Positions 56,898 to 64,000 of a stretch of DNA of 64,000 bases are shown in pieces (the stretch's first letter is position 1; each line of letters opens with the position of its first letter). The position numbers and the translations under genes were made by a program. Source of the DNA: Nostoc carneum NIES-2107 (GTDB taxonomy: Bacteria; Cyanobacteriota; Cyanobacteriia; Cyanobacteriales; Nostocaceae); contig AP018180.1 in assembly GCA_002368155.1 (NCBI GenBank), positions 5,107,007-5,171,006 of the forward strand, read 5' to 3'. The notes beneath the pieces are model-generated. The model saw nothing but the letters and a program-made list of their open reading frames with translations, was not told the DNA's origin and searched no databases.

Positions 56898-57623
56898 TTA
56901 AATATGAATTCCACATTCAGTTTTGCCAGTTCCCCGCCAACGTCCAGCGCGTTCGTCTTCACCTTCGCCTACTTTGGTGGTGATTGGTTCGTCACCAATA
57001 CTGGGATAGCCTTGGTCATGTAGGGGGTTATAAATTACGCCATGTTCAGCTACATAAACCCAGCTTTCTTTACGTGTCCAGGTAGCAAGGGGATTAACTT
57101 TCAAGCGTCCTTGACCATCTAATTCAAAGATAGGCATATTAGCACGGGTAACAGCTTGGTCACGGCGACGACCAGTAATCCAAGCAACTGTGTTGAGTTC
57201 GTCTAAACCTCTTTGCAAAGGTTCGATTTTTGTAATGTGGTGGAATTTAGTAATATCTCTGTCCCAAAGTGCATCGCCGTATTTTGCGTTAAAGGCTTCA
57301 CGGCTATCTACATCTGGGGTTTTGTAAGTTTGTAGATCTAGGTTATAGATTTCTTTGCTTTTCGCAACTAGTTCTAAGCTTTGGGGGAAGTGGAATAGGG
57401 TATCGAGAAATATAACGGGGACTGGATGCTTCAGTTCACTATAAAGAATATGGGTAATTATCATGTCATCCACGTTAAAGGCGCTGGTTTGCACCAATCC
57501 CGTGGCGATATTTTCTACAGACCACGCCAGTATGTCTTTTGGGGTAGCAGTTTCAAATTGTTGGTTTAACTGTTCTAAATCAAACTCTCTGGTTTGGTTT
57601 GTCGATACCGTGGAAACTGTCAT
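56898..57623 (-). CDS. cysH: Phosphoadenylyl-sulfate reductase
   Basis: Reduces PAPS to sulfite with thioredoxin in assimilatory sulfate reduction. 241 residues. SAFNVDDMIITHIL and VPVIFLDTLFHFPQSLELV form the PAPS site, WITGRRRDQAVTRANMP the arginine-rich loop, and GKTECGIHI carries the catalytic Cys237 near the end. The paired Cys motifs that hold a 4Fe-4S cluster in APS reductases are absent, so PAPS rather than APS is the likely substrate. Single gene with its own spacer. Confidence 0.94.
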   Translation of the reverse strand: MTVSTVSTNQTREFDLEQLNQQFETATPKDILAWSVENIATGLVQTSAFNVDDMIITHILYSELKHPVPVIFLDTLFHFPQSLELVAKSKEIYNLDLQTYKTPDVDSREAFNAKYGDALWDRDITKFHHITKIEPLQRGLDELNTVAWITGRRRDQAVTRANMPIFELDGQGRLKVNPLATWTRKESWVYVAEHGVIYNPLHDQGYPSIGDEPITTKVGEGEDERAGRWRGTGKTECGIHI

Positions 57624-57972
57624 GATAATTCTTAGGTAAATGGGTCTTTTACTTCAACAATGTTTATTTTACCCTAAATAGGTACTACAAAGGCACATAA
57701 ATCGCTAGGGTATCAGTTATTTGTAAAACTTATAGTTTATAGAATTTATACCTATATTGGCAAATATATTGGGGACTGGGGACTGGGGATTGGGGATGAG
57801 GGAGAAAGAACAATGACCAATGACCCATTACCCAATGCCCCACGTAAGTGAATACCACAGCCTTTACTAAGATAAATTGCGTTAGATAAAGTTTTACCGC
57901 ACTTATATAGATATTAAATTATGAGACTGGTATTGTTAATGAATCCTTAACTTTGATGTGGATTCTAAGAAA
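57624..57972. repeat. Spacer with GGGGACT-type repeat
   Basis: Holds GGGGACTGGGGACTGGGG and, in reverse sense, CCAATGACCCATTACCC (57770-57842). The rest is AT-rich and contains the promoters of cysH and of the microprotein gene. Confidence 0.55.
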
Positions 57973-58077
57973 ATGAATAAGTCAAAAACTCCTGGATCTT
58001 TTGGTGAATCTATAGTTATGGGCGCTCTCATCATGTTGACCAGTGTGAGCATTATCACCATCATGAGTGCATTTTAA
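57973..58077 (+). CDS. 34-residue single-helix membrane microprotein
   Basis: MNKSKTPGSFGESIVMGALI then MLTSVSIITIMSAF, ending in TAA: a short polar head and one clear membrane helix. It has the size and form of small thylakoid or NDH subunits, but I do not recognise it as PsbX, PsbY, PetL, PetM or a similar protein. A hairpin terminator lies 36 bases after the stop, which supports a real transcription unit. The ribosome site before it (CTAAGAAA) is weak. Real gene likely, function unknown. Confidence 0.6.
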   Translation: MNKSKTPGSFGESIVMGALIMLTSVSIITIMSAF

Positions 58078-58112
58078 GATAATAAAAATAAATTTTAGCA
58101 ACGAAACTTTAC

Positions 58113-58142
58113 AAAGCTCCTCTGAAACTGAGAGGGGCTTTT
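58113..58142 (+). terminator. Rho-independent terminator of the microprotein gene
   Basis: AAAGCTCCTCT pairs with AGAGGGGCTTT (one G-T pair) around GAAACTG and runs into T-rich sequence. Confidence 0.75.
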
Positions 58143-58310
58143 ACATTTTGTAGTCTATAGAGTTAGCTATCGCTTAAATTAGCGTTAAGTAATTTTGTGA
58201 GTTTGGTCAGTATTCACACTGAGGTGATTATTGGTGCAAGATATCAAGGAACAAGAAGATAATTTTTATCTCTCTGGTGAACTAATGAGGTAATTTTTGC
58301 CAGTCACTAT

Positions 58311-60014
58311 ATGTTGGACTTGCTGATTCAAAACGGGTTGATTTTCGATGGTTTAGGATCTGCTCCTATACGTGGGGATGTTGGAATTCAAAATGGCCGG
58401 ATTGTAGATATTGCTCCCAGCTTATCTACTCCAGCGCGTGAAGTGGTTGATGCTGCTGGGTTGTGGGTTACGCCAGGATTTATCGATATTCACACCCATT
58501 ACGATTTAGAGTTAGAGATTGCACCAGGATTGAGCGAATCGGTGCGTCATGGTGTTACCAGCGTGGTGATTGGCAATTGCAGTTTATCTGTTGCCATTGG
58601 TGAGGCTCAAATGCTGGCAGATATTTTTCAGCGAGTCGAGACATTATCTCATCGATTAATTGCCAAATGGTTGAACAAATCAATATCTTGGCAAACACCA
58701 GCAGAATATTTACAGCATTTACAACAGTTACCACTAGGGCCAAATGTTGCGCCTTTGTTTGGACATAGTGCTTTACGCGCTCATGTGATGGGATTAGAAC
58801 GCAGCTTAACTGTTCAGCCGAGCAAATTTGAGCTAAAACTGATGCAGCGTATAGCAGCAGATGCTTTAGACGCTGGATTTGTGGGGATTTCTATTGATAT
58901 GTTTCCTTGGCATCGTATGAGTGGCGAATGGCAAGGTTATACAATTCCTTCGCAACACGCAAAATTTAAAGAATATGCAATGCTGGCTAAACTTTGTAAG
59001 CAACGCGATCGCGTTTTTCAAGTCACTCCTAATTTACAAAAGCTGGCTTCTTTTGTAGAGATTCTGCGTATGGGTTCGGGGTTTGGCAAACGGCTGCGGC
59101 TAACTGTCCTTTCTGCTTTGGATGCTGTACATAATCGCAAACTCTGGCGAATATTTTCCCCTCTCTTATATATCTGGAATCGGCTTCTCAATGGTAATGT
59201 GCGCTTTCAAACGCTAACAGAACCATTCACAATTTATTCTGATGGCCCTGTTACTCCCTTATTTGAAGAATTTGCGACAGGCGCACAACTAAATGGTTGT
59301 GAGTCACGCCAAGAAAGGGAAAAATTGTGGCAATCGGAAAGTTTTCGTCGTCAATTTCGCCAAGAATGGCTGAGTAAATGGCGAAATTCTTTTCATCGCC
59401 GATTAGATTTGATGAAAGTTGTTCGCTGTCCCCAAGTTAGTTGGCAAGGGTTGAGTTTTGCGGAAATTGCGCGCCAAAAGCAACAGGAACCCGTAGATTT
59501 ATTTATCCGGGCGTTGCAAGAATACGATACAGATTTGCGTTGGGTAGCAACAGGAGCCAATGATCGCTTAAAACCGCGTTTGGCGATGATGCAGCATCCC
59601 CATATCTTCCCTGGATTTACTGATGCTGGCGCTCATGTGCGTAACCTGGGATACTATGATGGCGCATTGTCTTTACTGAAGCAGGCTGTAACAACGAATT
59701 TTCTGACACCAGAAGCGGCGATTTTTCGAGTTACAGGAGAACCAGCAACATGGTTTCGTCTGGATACGGGGGTGCTGAGAGTTGGTGCGAAAGCGGATAT
59801 CGTTTTACTCAACCCTAATGCGCTCAATCAGCCAATCAGTCCCCAAGTGGAAATATTAGATCCTGTTTTGGATGGTGAACCTCGGATGGTGAAGCGTGGT
59901 TCAGATGAGATTATAGAAGCAGTTTATATTAATGGAACTCGAGTTATTTATCAGGGGAAGGTGAGCGATCGCTTGGGGAGTGAAAAATTGGGAACTGTGT
60001 TGTCTCAGTTTTAA
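58311..60014 (+). CDS. D-aminoacylase-like amidohydrolase
   Basis: 567 residues of the amidohydrolase superfamily, N-acyl-D-amino-acid deacylase group. MLDLLIQNGLIFDGLGSAPI and WVTPGFIDIHTHYDLELE carry the HxH metal motif; VTSVVIGNCSLSVA holds the family Cys ligand; FGHSALRAHVMG and FTDAGAHVRNL carry further His/Asp ligands. The C-terminal LRVGAKADIVLLNPN is the usual beta-domain. No signal peptide. It may release D-amino acids from N-acylated forms; many annotated members have other substrates. Its stop codon overlaps the start of the next small gene (TAATG). Confidence 0.85.
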   Translation: MLDLLIQNGLIFDGLGSAPIRGDVGIQNGRIVDIAPSLSTPAREVVDAAGLWVTPGFIDIHTHYDLELEIAPGLSESVRHGVTSVVIGNCSLSVAIGEAQMLADIFQRVETLSHRLIAKWLNKSISWQTPAEYLQHLQQLPLGPNVAPLFGHSALRAHVMGLERSLTVQPSKFELKLMQRIAADALDAGFVGISIDMFPWHRMSGEWQGYTIPSQHAKFKEYAMLAKLCKQRDRVFQVTPNLQKLASFVEILRMGSGFGKRLRLTVLSALDAVHNRKLWRIFSPLLYIWNRLLNGNVRFQTLTEPFTIYSDGPVTPLFEEFATGAQLNGCESRQEREKLWQSESFRRQFRQEWLSKWRNSFHRRLDLMKVVRCPQVSWQGLSFAEIARQKQQEPVDLFIRALQEYDTDLRWVATGANDRLKPRLAMMQHPHIFPGFTDAGAHVRNLGYYDGALSLLKQAVTTNFLTPEAAIFRVTGEPATWFRLDTGVLRVGAKADIVLLNPNALNQPISPQVEILDPVLDGEPRMVKRGSDEIIEAVYINGTRVIYQGKVSDRLGSEKLGTVLSQF

Positions 60015-60262
60015 TGAGAGTATTTCACGCCAAGGGAAGTTTGATTAAATTCTATCCAACCACTGTTTTGGATCGCGTTTTGCATGGAAGCAAGCAAGTA
60101 CAAAAACAGTATCTTGCTCAAAAACGTAGAGAATTATGTATGGGAATCGGCGGATTAATGCTCTTCTTAAGCTGTTACGCATTTAAATTGTATATTTCGC
60201 GCTCAGGTGGTCAAGAGTCCAGAATCCAGGGTCAAAGGCTAGCTTGGACTTTTGACTCTTGA
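60014..60262 (+). CDS. Small membrane protein coupled to the amidohydrolase
   Basis: 82 residues; the ATG shares its A with the stop of the preceding gene, so the two are probably translationally coupled. Residues 1-42 are basic (LIKFYPTTVLDRVLHGSKQVQKQYLAQKRRE in part), then one membrane helix (about 43-62). From about residue 66 the sequence (GGQESRIQGQRLAWTFDS) is read from a MITE-D copy, so the native C-terminus has been lost or extended. Not a family I know. The coupling makes a real gene likely. Confidence 0.55.
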   Translation: MRVFHAKGSLIKFYPTTVLDRVLHGSKQVQKQYLAQKRRELCMGIGGLMLFLSCYAFKLYISRSGGQESRIQGQRLAWTFDS

Positions 60263-60279
60263 CCCTTGACAGCCCTAAC
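60208..60279. repeat. MITE-D copy in a coding tail
   Basis: GGTCAAGAGTCCAGAATCC and GGGTCAAAGG at the left are mirrored by CTTTTGACTCTTGACCCTTG at the right. It provides the end of the gene at 60014-60262 and lies 27 bases from the stop of the truncated toxin. Confidence 0.65.
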
Positions 60280-60305
60280 GACAGAATATTTGATCTAGGC
60301 GCGTA

Positions 60306-60485
60306 TCAGCTTACTTGTTTATAGATGACCTGGTAAGCCAGGGGTTTTCGTGCAATTCCTGACAGACAAGCATCAACTGCACGAACAAACTCAGAACCTA
60401 AACCGGAATTCTGGGATTCGTACCACTCAAAAGTATCCTGAATATCGTATTCTGCTTCTTGCTGAATAATCAGGTTGTAGTTCAT
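60306..60485 (-). pseudogene. ParE/RelE-type toxin, C-terminally truncated
   Basis: 59 residues: MNYNLIIQQEAEYDIQDTFE, then WYESQNSGLGSEFVRAVDAC, then LSGIARKPLAYQVIYKQVS and stop. This is the N-terminal half of a ParE-like toxin, normally about 95-100 residues; the last strands with the catalytic or gyrase-binding R residues (YK.VRRALVRRFPY in relatives) are missing. Its ATG overlaps the antitoxin stop by four bases (ATGA), a classic coupling. A MITE-D copy lies just beyond the break. The toxin is probably inactive. Confidence 0.7.
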
Positions 60486-60709
60486 TGGGAAAAGCCTAAC
60501 CGTTTTTTAACCTCTTCCCAACTAGAACCATTTGCAGGGTTGTTCTTGTAACTTTCTAAGCGTCGATCTAGTTCCTGTTGTTGTGCTTCACTCAAGGGAA
60601 GCTGCTCTTGCTGTTCTAAAATGCTATCCCATAAATCTTCAGCAAGTTGGATAAGTTCTGCAACGCTGAGTTCAGAAATTTCAACTTTCAACAATGGATG
60701 GGAACTCAT
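60482..60709 (-). CDS. Addiction-module antitoxin-like protein (unstable antitoxin family)
   Basis: 75 residues. ISELSVAELIQLAEDLWDSI and LPLSEAQQQELDRRLESYKNNPANGSSWEEVKKRL match the PF09720-type antitoxin of ParE/RelE systems. It precedes the truncated toxin gene and overlaps it by four bases. The antitoxin frame is intact. Confidence 0.85.
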   Translation of the reverse strand: MSSHPLLKVEISELSVAELIQLAEDLWDSILEQQEQLPLSEAQQQELDRRLESYKNNPANGSSWEEVKKRLGFSQ

Positions 60710-61220
60710 GAGTTCAGAGTGAGGGTTTAGCTTTTACCTAATATTACAGCATTGCGGCTTGAGGTGTGGGAAAGTTGCTAGCGATCGCATCCCAAAAGCT
60801 TATAGAAAAAGCAGTATACTTATTTAGTATAAAGTAATAAGTAATACTTCATTTCTTTAATTACTAACTTATAATTTTACTAATTTAAAATTTATTGTGA
60901 CTGAGAAAATTAAATTTTTATTATCTAAATAATACCAATTCAAATCATGTTTGCAATAGACAAATCATGCGGAGGATACAGCACTGTTTCCTACATATCT
61001 GTAATATCTTTTTTTTAATTAGTATGACGTGATGACTAAACTAGAAATCATGTTGAGAAATAATCTATCTACGGCATGATGAAGATAAATTATTAATAGC
61101 TGTATAGTATTTTAACGATGCCCAAGTTAAGATTGATGCGGCAAGTATTATAACTCGCTAAAGTAATATCAAAAATTGCGATCGCTTGTGTTAAATCTAT
61201 TAAAAATTTGCATCAGAATC
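60710..61220. other. AT-rich spacer, with a MITE-C-like end
   Basis: About 510 bases before the rhodanese. AATACCAATTCAAATCATGTTTGCAA at 60932-60957 resembles a MITE-C terminal repeat. No gene seen. Confidence 0.45.
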
Positions 61221-61658
61221 ATGTTTCCTGCTGTCAATTCCATTACGACAGCAGAATTTGCTAAGTGGCGATCGGATTCTGCCAAGCTACAGCCTTTAGT
61301 CTTAGATGCGCGCAGTCCAGCAGAGTATGGGGTCAGTCATCTCAAATCGGCAATACGTATCGATCCGATTGTTTTACACTCAAAACAGGCTTTGAGGATT
61401 TCAAAAGATAGCCCTATTGTGGTGTACTGTTCAATTGGTTATCGTAGCGCCAAAATTGCTCAACAGCTTCAAAAGCAAGGTTTTACCTCTATTTACAACT
61501 TAAGCGGAGGTATTTTTCAGTGGGCAAATGAAGGAAGACCTATTTTTAAAGATGATAACCATCAAACAGAGTTTGTGCATCCTTATGATGCAAAGTGGGG
61601 AAAAATGCTGAAAGCTAGTTACCATCCTAAAAATTACTTTTATCTCGCTGCTCGATGA
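61221..61658 (+). CDS. Rhodanese-like domain protein
   Basis: 145 residues from the ATG at 61221 (MFPAVNSITTAEFAKW); a TTG at 61176 would add 15 residues with no family support. Single rhodanese fold: PLVLDARSPAEYGVSHLKSA and VYCSIGYRSAKIA with active-site loop Cys70-Arg75 (CSIGYR). Moves sulfane sulfur or serves another persulfide role. It is 68 bases before a TIGR04283-type glycosyltransferase, so the two may be in one transcript with the DUF547 gene on the opposite strand. Confidence 0.85.
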   Translation: MFPAVNSITTAEFAKWRSDSAKLQPLVLDARSPAEYGVSHLKSAIRIDPIVLHSKQALRISKDSPIVVYCSIGYRSAKIAQQLQKQGFTSIYNLSGGIFQWANEGRPIFKDDNHQTEFVHPYDAKWGKMLKASYHPKNYFYLAAR

Positions 61659-61725
61659 TAAAAAAGCGGCAAAGGGGAGAAAGATCATGAGCAACAAATG
61701 ATCGCTTTGCTCCTCTACTTCTTTT

Positions 61726-62541
61726 ATGAGTTTGATAGATGATCAAACCCCAGAAATGCAAACAAGAATCACAAACAAGCTACCCACGTCTCAAGTTTCG
61801 ATTGTTATCCCTACTTTAAATGAAGCAGCTAGTTTAGAGCGTACACTACGGCAACTAACGCTACTTCATCCCCCTGCAAAAGAGGTGATAGTTGTGGATG
61901 GTGGTAGCGAAGATGAGACAATAGCGATCGCCAAACAAAGCACTGAATCATTTGATCACAAATTAAATGTGCAAGTTCTCTGTTGCGAGCGGCGCGGACG
62001 TTCTATTCAAATGAACCACGGCGCATCCGCTGCAACTGGAGATATTATTTGCTTTCTCCATGCAGATACTTGGGTTCCTGATGATTTGATTGCAGTGATT
62101 GAGAAAACTTTAGCAGAGCCGCAAATCGCCTGTGGAGGTTTCATTTCGCTGATGGTAGGCTCTCACTATACTCGCTGGGGTATCTCTTTACACAACTACC
62201 TCAAAACTTACTACGCTCCTCTACTGTTTAAACCTCACTTATTTTTTAAAGGCTTGCGCCTGTTGTTCGGCGATCAAGTTATGTTCTGTCGGCGAACTGA
62301 CTTTTGGGATTGTGGCGGATTCGATGAGGCTTTACCAATTATGGAGGATGGAGATTTGTGCTTGAGACTAGTACAAAAGGGGCGAATTTCTTTAGTCAAC
62401 CGCACAGTTCAAAGTTCAGATCGTCGGGTTGCACGTTGGGGAAGCTGGAAAGCTACCGCTATTTACCTTTATATCGGTATTTTGTGGGGAATTGGTGTTG
62501 ATGCTAATTACCTCAAGCAATTTTATCAAGATATTCGCTGA
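61726..62541 (+). CDS. TIGR04283-type family 2 glycosyltransferase (arsenosugar-associated family)
   Basis: 271 residues, GT-A fold. VSIVIPTLNEAASLERTLRQL opens it; EVIVVDGGSEDET is the donor site; GDIICFLHADTWVP carries the LHAD motif (DxD equivalent). CERRGRSIQMNHGASAATG is characteristic of TIGR04283. GDQVMFCRRTDFWDCGGFDEALPIMEDGDLCLRL is the acceptor/base region. In several bacteria this family is found with arsenosugar synthesis genes, from which the name derives. The 3' end overlaps the DUF547 gene by 16 bases, tail to tail. Confidence 0.85.
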   Translation: MSLIDDQTPEMQTRITNKLPTSQVSIVIPTLNEAASLERTLRQLTLLHPPAKEVIVVDGGSEDETIAIAKQSTESFDHKLNVQVLCCERRGRSIQMNHGASAATGDIICFLHADTWVPDDLIAVIEKTLAEPQIACGGFISLMVGSHYTRWGISLHNYLKTYYAPLLFKPHLFFKGLRLLFGDQVMFCRRTDFWDCGGFDEALPIMEDGDLCLRLVQKGRISLVNRTVQSSDRRVARWGSWKATAIYLYIGILWGIGVDANYLKQFYQDIR

Positions 62542-63227
62542 TTGAGGCTCCAGTCGTAGTCAAGATAAGATATTTTAGTTGCAGCATTTAATGGTAAATC
62601 TGTTTTTAAATAGGAATTAATGTATTCTGGAATCGAAGACGCAACTTGTAAAAAATCCGAATGATACCACTTGAAAATTTTATTACAATAAAGTTTTTGA
62701 CTATCAAAATCATAATAAACTTTTTGCGGATTGTTGATAAACCGATGGGCATCTTCATCTAATTGCTGCATCACTTGCTCAGGAAAATACGCTCCCGAAC
62801 GCAGTAAAGGACAACCAAAAGAAGCGCAGACAATCGCAAAATGAATTCGCGGTTCTTTTAACTTATTTCTTAAAATTTGATGTTCGATTTGAGCAAGACT
62901 ATAACGCTTGCCAAATATTTGATAAATTGGACGTTGAAAAAACCATAAAAAAGCTAGCCAATTAGGAATCCCTAAAAATTTTGGCAAAATGGATTTTAAG
63001 GGATATTGTTTTAAAATTGTGGAAATAGTAAATGCATTGTAGAGGTTAATCCACAATGCTAATTCTTCCATGACAGTGAGTTGAGAATTTAGATGTAAAT
63101 GCTTTTTGCTTTGTAACCAATCATCAAGCACTTGGGGTTGCTCTGTCTTCCAAGCAAGATAATCTACCCGACCTTTGCGATCAACATACTGATGCAGCAG
63201 CCTGTCCCAAGGTTCAAAATCAATCAT
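62526..63227 (-). CDS. DUF547-domain protein
   Basis: 233 residues. LALWINLYNAFTISTILKQYPLKSI (about 74-98), SLAQIEHQILRNKLKEPRIHFAIVCASFGCPLLRSGAYFPEQVMQQLDEDAHRFINNPQ are the DUF547 core. The IVCASFGCP motif with paired Cys suggests a thiol-based activity, and the fold is thought to resemble thiol hydrolases, but the reaction is unknown. Family members often lie near TIGR04283-type genes, as here. No signal peptide. Confidence 0.85.
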   Translation of the reverse strand: MIDFEPWDRLLHQYVDRKGRVDYLAWKTEQPQVLDDWLQSKKHLHLNSQLTVMEELALWINLYNAFTISTILKQYPLKSILPKFLGIPNWLAFLWFFQRPIYQIFGKRYSLAQIEHQILRNKLKEPRIHFAIVCASFGCPLLRSGAYFPEQVMQQLDEDAHRFINNPQKVYYDFDSQKLYCNKIFKWYHSDFLQVASSIPEYINSYLKTDLPLNAATKISYLDYDWSLNQRIS

Positions 63228-63634
63228 AAATTACTTTGGAATTTGCGAACAAGACAATTGATATAAATTTAAATATGGTTGCAGGTCAAAGCATTTAAAC
63301 TTTGGAAATACACTAATATATATAACCATCTGTGCGAACTGTCTTTAAGTTTAGATTTTGGTAACAAATAAGTAAGTCGGTGGGAAAAATAAAACACCTT
63401 GCTAAAGGTAAACACAGCTAAAATCCTCTTTATTCTTAGCTTGAAAGTACTGATTTCTGATGACTAATGACTAATAACCAATGACCAATGACCAATAACA
63501 GCTATCTTTAATTGCACCGCTCTAATTATTTTTATCCCTAAACTCCATAAAAAAAGAAAGAAGATGTAAAAGTATCTCCTTTCTTGACCTTTTATTTGAT
63601 GAATTAATCTTCGCTCAGGACTGAGTACTCCGAG
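63228..63634. other. Spacer with GACTAATGACCAAT repeats and a terminator
   Basis: About 400 bases. ATGACTAATGACTAATAACC and ATGACCAATGACCAATAAC form a tandem at 63459-63498. The terminator of the DUF2973 gene lies at 63549-63584. No gene seen. Confidence 0.5.
63549..63584 (-). terminator. Rho-independent terminator of the DUF2973 gene
   Basis: AGAAAGAAGAT (63555-63565) pairs with ATCTCCTTTCT (63574-63584), one G-T pair. On the minus strand a run of seven T follows. Confidence 0.75.
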
Positions 63635-63952
63635 TTAACCTTCTTCTTGATTCTCAACTTTACGGCCAGGAGAAGATTCATACAAAGCATCTAGCTGTTG
63701 GCGAGCATCTTCGACATTGATTGACCGCATCACTAATAATGGTTCTTTAATTAAGTTACCTGCATTATCTAATAATTCTGGATGTGGCGGAAAATGCTTG
63801 TTAACGGAGGGATAGCCATATCTCCCCTGGTTTCTAGGTGCTGGATAATTGCGCTCTCGATCAAAACTGAACATGATCAGATTGCGAATTAGATTAGCAA
63901 CAGCAATAACGGCAAGAATTGTAAAAGCAAGAATGTAAAGCAGGTGTAACAT
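63635..63952 (-). CDS. DUF2973-like small membrane protein
   Basis: 105 residues from the ATG at 63952 (MLHLLYILAFTILAVIAVANL), with GGAGGA about 10 bases upstream; an ATG eight codons earlier is less likely. One N-terminal membrane helix (about 3-25), then a hydrophilic domain: YPAPRNQGRYGYPSVNKHFP, PELLDNAGNLIKEPLLVMRSI, VEDARQQLDALYESSPG. From memory this is the cyanobacterial DUF2973 family. Function unknown. Confidence 0.75.
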   Translation of the reverse strand: MLHLLYILAFTILAVIAVANLIRNLIMFSFDRERNYPAPRNQGRYGYPSVNKHFPPHPELLDNAGNLIKEPLLVMRSINVEDARQQLDALYESSPGRKVENQEEG

Positions 63953-64000
63953 CGGGTTATCCTCCAGAGGAAGCAAGTTCTAAAAGTTTTTACTGTAACT

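Overview
The window is from a filamentous, Nostocales-type cyanobacterium. The evidence is the frequent HIP1 octamer (GCGATCGC), a crtP-crtB carotenoid operon, a photosystem I psaJ gene, a large CBS/PAS hybrid histidine kinase, and many dispersed hairpin repeats and short tandem repeats of the kind seen in Nostoc relatives. The genus cannot be fixed from sequence alone. Most of it is ordinary chromosome with long intergenic spaces; nothing indicates a plasmid or prophage.

Layout. 0-6 kb: cobS, a secreted PPC-domain protein, a ComF-type phosphoribosyltransferase, a GNAT acetyltransferase, two decayed genes (Uma2 nuclease; DUF6745-like), a VOC protein, a MiaE-like tRNA hydroxylase and an SDR. 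6-16.5 kb: a 1229-residue hybrid kinase, a second VOC protein, a ZIP metal transporter, an SDR-cytochrome P450 pair, an NTF2-like secreted protein and murG. 17-19.3 kb: a secreted unknown, a small DUF6737-like membrane protein, a 49-residue PsaJ and an SDR.

19.8-32.6 kb is an exopolysaccharide locus. On the minus strand, in transcription order, it has two GT4 glycosyltransferases, a WcaJ/ExoY-type initiating sugar transferase, a Wzc-like copolymerase without a tyrosine tail, a Wzy-like polymerase and a Wzx-like flippase. Across a 1.4-kb divergent spacer lie two overlapping plus-strand P-loop kinase-like genes. 33.3-38.1 kb holds the most striking structure: two tandemly duplicated genes for large repeat proteins. 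Each has an N-terminal beta-propeller-like half, a low-complexity linker and a C-terminal half of four repeats. The linkers use different repeat units, and both flanks are duplicated too. The block lies in the longest HIP1-free stretch I noticed.

38.6-50.4 kb: a methyltransferase, a parallel beta-helix protein, a GH3 (NagZ-like) enzyme, an RlpA-like protein, crtP-crtB, tRNA-Ser(GCU), an amino-acid-type ABC substrate-binding lipoprotein and a beta-barrel-like outer-membrane protein. 50.4-52.4 kb is a stack of nested repeats ending in a complete IS630-family element inserted in the terminal TA of a MITE. 52.4-64 kb: xseB, xseA, an aldehyde dehydrogenase, a peptidoglycan-binding protein, cysH, a 34-residue membrane microprotein, a D-aminoacylase-type amidohydrolase coupled to a small membrane protein, a toxin-antitoxin pair with a truncated toxin, a rhodanese, a TIGR04283-type glycosyltransferase, a DUF547 protein and a DUF2973 protein.

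At least four families of short mobile-like repeats (here MITE-A to MITE-D), plus G-rich/C-rich tandem repeats, are scattered through the window. Some supply the tails of genes. All family assignments come from reading motifs; no database search was possible.
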